Of a stretch of 64,000 nucleotides of DNA, positions 23,655-33,267 are shown piece after piece. Within the stretch, counting starts at the first letter, position 1. Each line of letters begins with the position of its first letter. Source of the DNA: Sinotaia quadrata (Eukaryota > Mollusca > Gastropoda > Architaenioglossa > Viviparidae). Position numbers and translations under genes: made by a program. The DNA lies in the NCBI GenBank assembly GCA_028829895.1, contig CM054177.1, positions 29,153,564-29,217,563 of the forward strand. The letters are read 5' to 3'. The notes under the pieces are model-generated. The model was not told the DNA's origin. It ran no database searches and saw nothing but the letters and a program-made list of their open reading frames with translations.

Positions 23655-23960
23655 AATCAATCTATTTATGTGTCAAGAAGAATCAGTGTTTGCAATATTA
23701 CTTCTTGACAGAAGACGAAAATCATTCTATTTATGTGTCAAGAAGAATCAGTGTTGGCAATATTACTTCTTGACAGAAGACGAAAATCAATCTATTTATG
23801 TTTCAAGAAGAATCAGTGTTGGCAATATTACTTCTTGACAGAAGACGAAAATCAATCTATTTATGTTTCAAGAAGAATCAGTGTTGGTAATATTACTTCT
23901 TGACAGAAGACGAAAATCAATCTATTTATGTTTCAAGAAGAATCAGTGTTGGCATACTTG
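23655..23960. repeat. 65-bp tandem repeat, ~4.7 copies
   Basis: Copies are aligned on CTATTTATGT at 23662, 23727, 23792, 23857 and 23922 and contain TCAAGAAGAATCAGTGTTGG and TACTTCTTGACAGAAGACGA. Near identical. Confidence 0.95.
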
Positions 23961-24084
23961 ACAGAAGCGCCTAGTCCGACAGCCATGGTCATGCAAACAG
24001 ACTACTTCACAGGCAGAGCTGCTGATTGGAGATGGGCAATTGACAGTTTTGTCGTCTATTTTATCATGGGAATGGTAGCCATTC

Positions 24085-24270
24085 TAGTGGCACTGTCAGT
24101 CAGTCTCGTAATGCTGGTATTGACTCTAGTGGCAATGTCATTAGTCAGTCAGTCTCGTAATGCTGGTATCGACTCTAGTGGCAATGTCAGTCAGTCAGTC
24201 TCGTAATGCTGGTATCGACTCTAGTGGCAATGTCATTAGTCAGTCACGTAATGCCGGTATCCAATCTAGT
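24085..24270. repeat. ~45-bp tandem repeat, ~4 copies
   Basis: Units contain CAGTCTCGTAATGCTGGTAT then GACTCTAGTGGCAATGTCA. Two length forms occur, with or without the insert TTAG. Confidence 0.93.
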
Positions 24271-24590
24271 AGCATAAGCCGTTTAGATACACAGGTGTAG
24301 AAGCAAGTTCAAACACTTTCTGCATTGAAACCACTGCACCAGGCAGAACAATAAAGAGTTACACCTCGTAATTTGAATCTGGAAGCAGACGTACATACTC
24401 TCACTCGCACGTAGTGCGCATGCCTAGAGACTCAGAAGCTACTGGTCGATCTGAGCTGAGGTCTGGATGACTATATGTGAGACCTCGCAAGCTTTCTAGC
24501 AAGATGAGGTGAGAGGGGGTGGATGGAAGGGGCATTATTTTCTGTCTATCAGTGGCGAGATCAAGGCGTGCTTCATAATAGCCAAGTGTA
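24271..24590. other. Unannotated spacer
   Basis: Unique sequence with no supported feature. A minus-strand frame crossing 24401-24667 has no recognisable motif. Confidence 0.4.
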
Positions 24591-24934
24591 TTACAACTGT
24601 AATGCATTCTCACTTTCAAATCTTCACATAAAACGCAATAGTCAACTATAGTAAAACTGTATTGCACTCCCCACTATTGATTTTTTTTACATAAAACACA
24701 ACAATCATCTATAGTAAAATTGTACTGCATTTCCCTTTCGATTCTTCACATAAAACACAACAGTCAACTCTAGAACAACTGTATTGCATTCCGATTCTTA
24801 AGATTCTTCACACAAAACACAACATTCAAGTGTGGTTAGAAATTCACTTTCTCATCTTCATACAAAACACAATAGCCATCTGTAGTACAACTGTATTTCA
24901 TTCTCACTTTCCACTATTCACAGAAAAAACAACA
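24591..24934. repeat. Degenerate ~60-bp repeat
   Basis: The pattern TTCACATAAAACACAACAGT then CTGTAGTA-AACTGTATTGCATT recurs about five times with divergence and merges into the next array. Confidence 0.75.
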
Positions 24935-25708
24935 ACATGTATTTGTCCACTATTCATACAAAAACAAAACATGTATTTGTCCACTATTCACACAAAAACA
25001 TGTATTTGTCCACTATTCACACAAAAACATGTATTTGTCCACTATTCAAACAAAAACAAAGCATGTGTTTGTCCACTATTCACACAAAAACATGCATTTG
25101 TCCACTATTCACACAAAAACATGTATTTGTCCACTATTCAAACAAAAACAAAACTTGTATTTGTCCACTATTCACACAAAAACATGTTTTTGTCCACTAT
25201 TCACACAAAAACAAAACATGTATTTGTCCACTATTCACAAGAAAAACAACAACATGTATTTGTCCACTATTCACACAAAAACAAAACATGTGTTTGTCCA
25301 CTATTCACAGAAAAAACAACAACATGTATTTGTCCACTATTCACACAAAAACAAAACATGTGTTTGTCCACTATTCACAGAAAAAACAACATGTATTTGT
25401 CCACTATTCACAGAAAAAACAACAACATGTATTTGTCCACTATTCACACAAAAACTAAACATGTATTTGTCCACTATTCAAACAAAAACAAAACATGTAT
25501 TTGTCCACTATTCAAACAAAAACAAACATGTATTTGTCCACTATTCAAACAAAAACAAAACATGTATTTGTCCACTATTCACACAAAAACATGTATTTGT
25601 CCACTATTCACAGAAAAAACAACAACATGCATTTGTCCACTATTCACACAAAAACAAAACATGTATTTGTCCACTATTCAAACAAAAACAAAACATATAT
25701 TTGTCTGC
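24935..25708. repeat. Mixed 28/34/36-bp minisatellite, ~24 copies
   Basis: The constant core ACATGTATTTGTCCACTATT is followed by one of three linkers: CACACAAAA (short), CACACAAAAACAAA (long), or CACAGAAAAAACAACA. Linker types are shuffled along the array. Long forward frames (up to 298 codons) result from the lack of stops in the core. Confidence 0.95.
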
Positions 25709-26037
25709 ATCATGTTGGCTGTGTGATGAATACCAAAGAAAGCTATTTAGAGAACCACTGACAGCCTGAGAGGGTGCATAGTTCTGAGTGGATTATTTTG
25801 TACACTTAGTACAGTTAGAAACATGAGGAAGGCTGGCCGGTTTGTGTGGCGGTTCGACTTCACTTATATTTCACAATTTACAGTTTGCTGTAGACTTCAA
25901 CACACGATGACCTTGCACACCGAGAAAGCGATACGACTGTAACGAAAGTCGAGGTGTGGGTAAATATTTTTTGGAACGAGAATGATTTTCAGAAATTACA
26001 ATCAATTCTGAAACAAAAATTTAAACAATTCTAATCG
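25709..26037. other. Unannotated spacer
   Basis: Unique sequence. No gene or RNA supported. Confidence 0.45.
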
Positions 26038-26245
26038 TAGTTCGCTATATCATTGACAGAACCCAGCTAATTAGGTCATACTTTTAACTTTCTCTCACGT
26101 CTGACGTAGTTCGCTATATCATTGACAGAACCCAGCTAATTAGGTCATACTTTTAACTTTCTCTCACTTCTGACGTAGTTCGCTATATCATTGACAGAAC
26201 CCAGCTAATTAGGTCATACTTTTAACTTTCTCTCACGTCTGACGT
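26038..26245. repeat. 69-bp tandem repeat, 3 copies
   Basis: Copies start GTAGTTCGCTATATCATTGA at about 26038, 26106 and 26175. By eye they are identical except for a single CACGTCTG/CACTTCTG difference, so the expansion is recent. Confidence 0.96.
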
Positions 26246-26861
26246 ATCTTTTACAAGACCATTACCGTACACGCTCAATGCATCTGGATTTCTCTGCTGT
26301 TATGTCAAAGGTCAGCTGATCGGGGAGGGGGGGACCCACACGTATAATGACATATAGTCATATACAGATAAATACGTTCACGCCGAAACATTCTCTACCA
26401 ACCAAAAAGACCCTACAAAACTAAAATAAACAAGACAGCCAATCCTATTATTTATTGATTTTTTTTCCCCTTTGACAATATTCTCTTGTGTCGCCACGCC
26501 CCGATTCGTGACAGAGATGTTTCCGATTTATGACACAGTTCTGAAACGTCACAACTCTCAGTCGAGCTGTTTGACATAGAAAGATAAATATTTGTATTTG
26601 TAGCGATCTTGTGGCGATACGTACCGCCTAAGACGAAGAAGATATGTCTGCGTGCATTGACAAACAGTTGTAATGTTACCTTCACAGGAAAGAGTGCGTT
26701 CTTTTGTGGAACTAGACGCCAGGGTGCTATAAAACATTGAGACGATTGATATCAAGGAGACGACTTTGGAAAAACTTAAAAGATAGCGTTCACTCCTTAG
26801 TACCGTTGTCCTATCCTGGAAATACTACGATGAAATAAACGCTCTTGCTATCATCCCTGTT
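26246..26861. other. Unannotated stretch
   Basis: Two short overlapping minus-strand frames at 26452-26755 have no recognisable domain. No gene claimed. Confidence 0.4.
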
Positions 26862-27068
26862 TCTTTTTCTTTTCATCGCGAGTGTGATAGAGTAATAGAT
26901 CTCTTGCTGTATTTTTCTTTTCATCGCGAGTGTGATAGAGTAATAGATCTCTTGCTGTATTTTTCTTTTCATCGCGAGTGTGATAGAGTAATAAATCTCT
27001 TGCTGTATTTTTCTTTTCATCGCGAGTGTTATAGAGTAATAGATCTCTTGCTGTATTTTTTTCATCGC
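26862..27068. repeat. 48-bp tandem repeat, ~4.5 copies
   Basis: Units contain TTTTCATCGCGAGTGTGATA then GAGTAATAGATCTCTTGCTG. The unit is a multiple of three, giving a 16-residue repeat on the minus strand. Confidence 0.95.
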
Positions 27069-27530
27069 GGGTTCTTAGTTATGAGGGGATGCCTGATTTC
27101 GCTTGCTCGCAGAAAGTTTAGGCATGTTGTAAGGTGACCGTTGTGGACTGTTTCATGAGGGCTTTGATGGCGTCATGCAGATATCGCTATTTCGTTCTGA
27201 CACCACAAATATTCTTTTCAACGAGGCACGTGTCGTGTCATGTCATGTCGTGTCATAGAAATACAGCAAACACGAGCAGGAACAAACTAAATCATCAATA
27301 TTCATTAGTATGGACAAAGTATAAGTCATCAAAGGATTATATAACTAAAAACAAATCATTTGTGCATATATACAAACACACTGGAAATAGTCAGATATAA
27401 ATGAGATAGAAAAAATAATATAATATCAGTTAGTAATTCAAGGGATTAAATTATTGAGAAATGCATCCATAGAGACAAGCTACATGTATGCAAACACATA
27501 TTACAAATACATCAGACAAGCTTTGATTGG
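27069..27530. other. Unannotated stretch
   Basis: Short TCATG/TCGTG runs at 27233-27255. No gene seen. Confidence 0.45.
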
Positions 27531-28005
27531 TGTTGACTTGTAAAAGGAATGGCGGACGTGGAGTGGTGTGGAGTGGTGTGCAGTGTGCGCAGTGGTGTGG
27601 AGTGATGTGCATAGGGGTACAGTGGTGTGCAGTTGATGCATGCTGTGCCTCAATGACGAGTATTTGGAGTTTGCTGAGTTGTCTACCGTTATTGCCCTTA
27701 TTTCACGTGTGTTTCGATGACATTTATAATAAATTAAACAATCGCTCTCCAAACAAAACTTGTTTATATCTTGTTGTGTAATACTCGTCTTCATCAATCT
27801 GTCATCTATCTGCAAGAGGCATCAAATATGTCTGTGTAGTAATAGTAGTATACAATAAACTGTTTTAAACACACTATTAAGAATACAGAATGCACTCCGC
27901 ACTTATGGGCAGGGATGCATTTATGAACATCTCTAATACATTATAAGAAATAGAAAACACCAGGCGTATATACAAGTTATAAATTATTAAATATCTGTCA
28001 TAAGA
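27531..28005. other. Stretch with GTGGTGTG-rich patch
   Basis: Loose GGAGTGGTGTG repeats at 27555-27645, otherwise unique AT-rich DNA. Confidence 0.5.
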
Positions 28006-28135
28006 GGGGGGGAACTTAAGACGCAAATCTCATAGAAAAACTATAAAAGCCTTAACTTATGGGGAAACACTAGAACATACACAAATCTCACAGAAAAACT
28101 AGAAAAGCCTTAACTTATGGGAAACGACTAAAACA
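28006..28135. repeat. ~62-bp duplication, 2 copies
   Basis: CAAATCTCATAGAAAAACTA-AAAAGCCTTAACTTATGGG occurs twice, followed in both cases by GAAAC-ACTA-AACATA. Confidence 0.85.
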
Positions 28136-28169
28136 TATCTGAAATGAAGGACATATTTGTATTCTTGAA

Positions 28170-28366
28170 ATGTATGGTTGTGTTGTGTTGTGTTGTGTTG
28201 TGTTGTGTTGTGTTGTGTTGTGTTGTGTTGTGTTGTGTTGTGCTGTGCTGTGTTGTGCTGTGTTGTGTTGTGTTGTGCTGTGCTGTGTTGTGCTGTGTTG
28301 TGTTGTGTTGTGTTGTGTTGTGTTGTGTTGTGTGGTGTGGTGTTGTGTTGTGTTGTGCTGTGTGTA
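28170..28366. repeat. (TGTTG)n pentanucleotide array
   Basis: About 39 units of GTTGT with scattered GCTGT and one GTGGTGTGG interruption. All frames on both strands are open (Cys/Val or Thr/Gln/His), giving several spurious ORFs. Confidence 0.98.
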
Positions 28367-28704
28367 AGAAAGAGATATGCACTAATGCGAATACGTTTAT
28401 GTTTTTGTGCATTGTCATCGTTAGACACATTGATCAGACAACTCTTTAATATAATCAGTCATTATGACGGTTTGGTAAAAGTGTTGATGCGGTTTCTATG
28501 GCGACGTGAGCCGAGAAATGTATTGACTCCACAATGTATTCAGTCAGGCCGGCATGAGTTCTGTAAGCGATAAACTCTGTCAGCCTTAGCACTTCACGGG
28601 GTGGCTTCAGTTTCCATGTTTTATTTACTGGCTTTTATTTTCAATTATTAATCTAGGCCGGAACTCGAGCATACCGACCTCTTTCAGTCATGGCCCAAAC
28701 CCGT
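28367..28704. other. Unannotated stretch
   Basis: Unique sequence. No supported gene. Confidence 0.45.
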
Positions 28705-29645
28705 CTTATTAGTTTACAAAAGAAGTTTATTGTCTTATTAGTTTACAAAAGTTTATTGTCTTATTAGTTTACAAAAGAAGTTTATTGTCTTATTAGTTTA
28801 CAAAAGTTTATTGTCTTATTAGTTTACAAAAGTAGTTTATTGTCTTATTAGTTTACAAAAGTAGTTTATTGTCTTATTAGTTTACAAAAGAAGTTTATTG
28901 TCTTATTAGTTTACAAAAGTTTATTGTCTTATTAGTTTACAAAAGTAGTTTATTGTCTTATTAGTTTACAAAAGTAGTTTATTGTCTTATTAGTTTACAA
29001 AAGAAAATTATTGTCTTATTAGTTTACAAAAGTAGTTTATTGTCTTATTAGTTTACAAAAGTTTATTGTCTTATTAGTTTACAAAAGTAGTTTATTGTCT
29101 TATTAGTTTACAAAAGAAAATTATTGTCTTATTAGTTTACAAAAGTAGTTTATTGTCTTATTAGTTTACAACGAAGTTTATTGTCTTATTAGTTTACAAA
29201 AGAAGTTTATTGTCTTATTAGTTTACAACGAAGTTTATTGTCTTATTAGTTTACAACGAAGTTTATTGTCTTATTAGTCTTAAAAAACAAATTTATTGTC
29301 ATATTAGTTTACAAAAGAAATTTATTGTCTTATTAGTTTACAACGAAGTTTATTGTCTTATTAGTTTAAAAAAGAAGTTTATTTTATTAGTTTATAAAAA
29401 TATGTTTATTGTCTTGTTATTTTACAAAACAAGATTATTGTCTCATTATTTTTCAAAACAAGTTTAGTGTCTTATTAGTTTACAAAACAATTTTATTGTC
29501 TTATTAGTTTACATAACAATTTTATTGTATTATTAGTTTACAAAAACAAGTTTATAGTTTTATTAGATTACACAGATAGTTTATTGTCAATTATTTTACA
29601 AAACAAGTTTATTGTCTTATTAGTTTAGAAAATAAATTTACTTTC
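28705..29645. repeat. Mixed 26/31-bp minisatellite, ~32 copies
   Basis: The constant core TTTATTGTCTTATTAGTTTA is followed by linkers CAAAAG, CAAAAGAAG, CAAAAGTAG, CAACGAAG or CAAAAGAAAA. A composite motif recurs in the first half (for example 28715-28860 and 28880-28990). Copies after about 29380 are progressively diverged. Confidence 0.95.
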
Positions 29646-29687
29646 TTATGTGCATAGACAACAAGCTTTCAAACTGAAAATAACAGT

Positions 29688-29925
29688 AGTTGTCTTCAGT
29701 GTCCGACTGGTCAGTCTAAAGAGCGGTAGTTGTCTTCAGTGTCCGGCTGGTCAGTCTAAAGCGCGGTAGTTGTCTTCAGAGTCCGACTGGTCAGTCTAAA
29801 GCGCGGTAAGTTGTCTTCAGTGTCCGACTGGTCAGTCTAAAGCGCGGTAGTTGTCTTCAGAGTCCGACTGGTCAGTCTAAAGCGCGGTAAGTTGTCTTCA
29901 ATGTCCGACTGGTCAGTCTAAAATG
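29688..29925. repeat. 40/41-bp tandem repeat, 6 copies
   Basis: Units contain GTTGTCTTCAGTGTCCGACT then GGTCAGTCTAAAGCGCGGTA. Two 81-bp pairs with TCAGAGTCC and GGTAAG variants recur at 29769 and 29850, a small higher-order pattern. Confidence 0.95.
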
Positions 29926-30125
29926 GAGGATAATAATAGTAGCGCAAATCTGGAACGGAAAACCTTGACCTAAAACTGGGCCATTCAAGAATCAAGCTTC
30001 GTTTTATTGCACTTTTCCAGCTCAGAAAATGTTCACAATGGGGTAAATCTGACAGCTTGGGGCAACTGAACATCAGTTAATCCTCTGTAAAACAACAGTC
30101 TGTCTCTTTAAGTAGGACAACGATG
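29926..30125. other. Unannotated spacer
   Basis: Unique sequence with no supported feature. Confidence 0.4.
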
Positions 30126-30420
30126 TGGTTTGCTTTTCTTTAAAAATCTATGTGTGTTTTGCATTTGTGGGATAACAGTGACGTTTGCTTTTCTATTGTA
30201 AAAATCTATGTGTGTTTTGCATTTGTGGGATAACAGTAACGTTTGCTTTTCTTTAAAAATCTATGTGTGTTTTGCATTTGTGGGATAACAGTAACGTTTG
30301 TTTTTCTATTGTAAAAATCTATGTGTGTTTTGCATTTATGGGATAACAGTGACGTTTGCTTTTCTTTAAAAATCTATGTGTTTTGCATTTGTGGGATAAC
30401 AGTGACGTTTGTTTATCAAT
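30126..30420. repeat. ~57-bp tandem repeat, 5 copies
   Basis: Units contain AAAAATCTATGTGTGTTTTG then CATTTGTGGGATAACAGT. Copies alternate between TTTTCTTTAAAAATC and TTTTCTATTGTAAAAATC, again suggesting a dimeric unit. Confidence 0.93.
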
Positions 30421-30464
30421 GACATACCATTTTAAGTGTGTGTTGAGTTGTGCTGTACTCTATT

Positions 30465-30471
30465 GGGGGGG

Positions 30472-30502
<31 letters not shown>

Positions 30503-30660
30503 TATCTGTGGTACAATTATATGATTTGCTCATATATGGCATATATCTATAATTGTGTTGTATTGTGTGTGTGTGTGTGTATGTGTGTGTGTACGTGTGT
30601 GTGTGTTATGATTTGTTTATTAATGACACACACACACACATATATATAATTGTGCGTGAT
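30465..30660. repeat. GT/AC-rich compound microsatellite
   Basis: G8 then (TG)n at 30465-30500, two further TG tracts at about 30560-30605 and a short (CA)n at 30627-30642. Confidence 0.9.
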
Positions 30661-30737
30661 GCACTGTGTAGCTGTGAGGGAGACACATTTCTCATATATG
30701 ACACACAACTATTACTGTTTTATTTGTAAGTGTATGC

Positions 30738-31133
30738 AGCGATTGCGAGTGTCTGTATGAGTCGATAGCGAGAGTTTGTTTGAGTTGATAGCGAGAGTTT
30801 GTATGAGTTGATAGCAAGAGTTTGTATGAGTTGATAGCGAGTGTTTGTATGAGTTGATAGCGAGTGTTTGTATGAGTTGATAGCGAGTGTTTGTATGAGT
30901 TGATAGCGAGTGTTTGTATGAGTTGATAGCGAGAGTTTGTATGAGTTGATAGCGAGTGTTTGTATGAGTTGATAGCGAGTGTTTGTATGAGTTGATAGCG
31001 AGAGTTTGTATGAGTTGATAGCGAGAGTTTGTTTGAGTTGATAGCGAGTGTTTGTATGAGTTGATAGCGAGAGTTTGTATGAGTTGATAGCGAGAGTTTG
31101 TATGAGTTGATAGCGAGAGTTTGTTTGAGTTGA
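30738..31133. repeat. 23-bp minisatellite, 17 copies
   Basis: Units GTTGATAGCGAGAGTTTGTA + TGA. Polymorphic positions are GAGAG/GAGTG and GTATG/GTTTG. The block with GTTTG recurs about every several units. Confidence 0.97.
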
Positions 31134-31294
31134 TTACTTTATTTTATTACATATTAATACAACTTGTAAGAAGTTTTATATCAATTCGTTGCCAAAACCT
31201 TTCGCACATTAGTCTCCCTTGAACCTAACTCTTCATTTTCGACGGCTGTTTGTGCCATACCACTACCACTAGACAGCAATGCTTACATTTACCA

Positions 31295-31527
31295 GAGCGT
31301 CTCAATCATGCTTGTGATCGTTACTTAGATTTGTAACAGTGACGTCTCAATCATGCTTGTGGTCGTTACTTAGATTTGTAACAGTGACGTCTCAATCATG
31401 CTTGTGGTCGTTACTTAGATTTGTAACAGTGACGTCTCAATCATGCTTGTGGTCGTTACTTAGATTTGTAACAGTGACGTCTCAATCATGCTTGTGATCG
31501 TTACTTAGATTTGTAACAGTGACGTCG
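31295..31527. repeat. 45-bp tandem repeat, 5 copies
   Basis: Units contain GACGTCTCAATCATGCTTGT then GTTACTTAGATTTGTAACA. Each carries a GTGACGTC palindromic CRE-like site, by virtue of the repeat itself. Confidence 0.96.
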
Positions 31528-32033
31528 ATTTTGGTTCTGTAATCGTTCCACTTTAACAGCAGAACTCAGAACTGGTAATGTACCGTCATTCTTTGCTACC
31601 TTAGCACAACTAATACGTTAATAAACGTCGTCAACCCAAACTATTTCTCAAGTAGAAGTTAATGGTTCCGATTTGTAAGTATAGCTAGGACTTAACTAAT
31701 CTTGTAATTTAGCAATCAAAGTTGTTGCCCACATGGAATAGTATAATAGAAGCCATTACTCATGTGAGTAATACTGTAATAAAAGTAATTACTCACGAGA
31801 AAAGCTGTAATAGAAGGCATTAACCACAAGTAATACTGTTACAGGGGCTGTTAACTACAATACTGTAAAAGAAGTTATTACGCATAAGTAAAACTTTAAT
31901 AGGAGTTATTACAATACTGTTACAGGATCCTCTAGGAAATAAAATTTGCAACGGCATTAAATACTGTTACAGGATCCACTAGGAAATAAAATTTGTAACG
32001 GCATTAAATAGAAATGCTTTACTCGTTACTTAC
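31528..32033. other. Spacer with weak repeats and one 47-bp duplication
   Basis: Degenerate units around GTAATACTGTAATAGAAG at 31735-31900, then ACTGTTACAGGATCC-CTAGG in two copies at 31916 and 31963. Confidence 0.6.
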
Positions 32034-32066
32034 CTCGATCTCAGTTTACCTGCAGGTGGATCCAAT
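32034..32066 (-). other. Candidate 33-nt micro-exon (weak)
   Basis: On the minus strand a stretch of 33 nt is bounded by an acceptor TTTAGTTTCAG and a consensus donor GAG|GTAAGTAA. One frame is open (LDPPAGKLRS) with the same phase at both ends, so it could be included or skipped without changing frame. No partner exon is identified, and splice-like motifs arise by chance at this scale. Confidence 0.2.
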
Positions 32067-32185
32067 CTGAAACTAAATTTTACAATTTGAAAATAAGTGA
32101 TTATATTTGAGTGATTTTGCATGTGCAATGGAAGCAATGTATTTACTGAATTATTCGGTGTAAATTATGACGCTATCAAAGTAAC

Positions 32186-32510
32186 AAGAAAGCTCGTAGA
32201 CCATGGGGAAATAACAGAAGGAAAATAACATAAAAGAAAGCTCGTAGACCATGGGGAAATAACAGAAGGAAAATAACATAAAAGAAAGCTCGTAGACCAT
32301 GGGGAAATAACAGAAGGAAAATAACATAAAAGAAAGCTCGTAGACCATGGGGAAATAACAAAAGGAAAATAACATAAAAGAAAGCTCGTAGACCATGGGG
32401 AAATAAAAGAAGGAAAATAACATAATAGAAAGCTCGTAGACCATGGGGAAATAACAGAGGGAAAATAACATTTAAAAAAAAACTCGTAGACCATGTGGAA
32501 ATAACAGAAG
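32186..32510. repeat. 48-bp tandem repeat, ~7 copies
   Basis: Units contain GAAAGCTCGTAGACCATGGG then GAAATAACAGAAGGAAAATA. The minus strand is open in all frames, producing three overlapping Phe/Tyr-rich pseudo-ORFs. Confidence 0.97.
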
Positions 32511-32579
32511 AAAAAAAAAGCACTCTTGTCCAAAATAACTCAGAGATGCATATCGAATCGGTATTAATAGTTCAAACAG

Positions 32580-32925
32580 GCAAAGAGAGTTAGGAGAAAG
32601 GAAGGGAGGGAGGAAGGATGGAAGGGACGGAGGAAGGAAGGAAAGGAAGAAGGAAAGAAGGAAGGGAGGAAGTTTAGAGGGAAGGAAGGGATGGAGGAAA
32701 GAAGGAAGGGAGGAAAGGTGGAAGAGAAAAAGGAAGGGAAGGAGGAAGGAAGAGAGGGAGGAAGGAGGGAAGGAAGGACGGGAGGGAGGAAGGAAGGAAG
32801 GAAGGACGTTTGGAAAGAAGAAAGAAAGGGAGGAAGGAAGGAGGGAAGGAAGGAAGGAAAGGAAGGAAGGAAAGAAAGAAAGAGAGGAAGGAAGAGTGGG
32901 AGGAACAAAGAGAGAGAAATATTCA
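32580..32925. repeat. Polypurine (GGAA)n tract
   Basis: About 345 bp made almost entirely of A and G (GGAAGGAAGG, GGGAGGAAGG). The complementary polypyrimidine strand gives Ser/Pro/Phe-rich frames up to 264 codons that are not genes. Confidence 0.97.
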
Positions 32926-33235
32926 TACCTACGGGAATCTATGCATAGAGAGACACAAACACAACAAACACAAGACAAACATAGAAAAACAGAAAGAAGG
33001 AAGCCTATAAAACAGAAAGAAGGAAGCGTATAAAACAGAAAGAAAGACTGAGAAAGGCACATAGAAATAGAGAAAATAGAGACAGCAACATAAAGAGAGA
33101 AAAAACACAGAGAGAGAATAAATAGACACAGACAGAAACAGACGGTGACAGTTCGATAAAAATAAGTGGAAGACACATAAAGACACAAAAAGAGATGAAA
33201 GACACAGATAGGTGACAGAAACACACAAACGCGCG

Positions 33236-33266
<31 letters not shown>
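32926..33266. repeat. Purine/AC-rich low complexity ending in (GC)n(AC)n
   Basis: ACAGAAAG-type repeats including a duplicated AAAACAGAAAGAAGGAAGC unit at about 32985-33045. It ends in GCGCGCGCGCGC and (CA)n at 33231-33266, a possible Z-DNA tract. Confidence 0.85.

Positions 33267-33267
<1 letters not shown>

Noticed and set aside
24830..25769. 298- and 246-codon Cys/His/Tyr-rich ORFs resembling a repeat protein
   Set aside because: They are translations of the mixed-linker minisatellite. Overlapping frames give the same peptides with shifts, and the copies show no codon-level conservation.
28170..28366. Interstitial telomere-like repeat
   Set aside because: The unit is the pentamer TGTTG. 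It does not match TTAGGG or other known metazoan telomere units.
28144..28573. ORFs of 100-131 codons on both strands
   Set aside because: They cover the (TGTTG)n array, which has no stop codons in any frame.
28705..29645. CRISPR-like array (constant ~20-bp core with short variable segments)
   Set aside because: The variable parts are 6-11 bp, recur many times and are not unique spacers. The context is eukaryotic and no cas genes are present.
30738..31133. Possible CRISPR or centromere-type repeat of 23 bp
   Set aside because: No spacers. An ordinary short minisatellite of 17 copies.
32472..32523. Frames with repeated ATG and CATGG as start sites
   Set aside because: The CCATGG is part of the 48-bp repeat unit and recurs in every copy.
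32472..33266. 264-codon minus-strand ORF, Ser/Pro/Phe-rich
   Set aside because: Translation of a polypurine/polypyrimidine tract and a CA/CG microsatellite.
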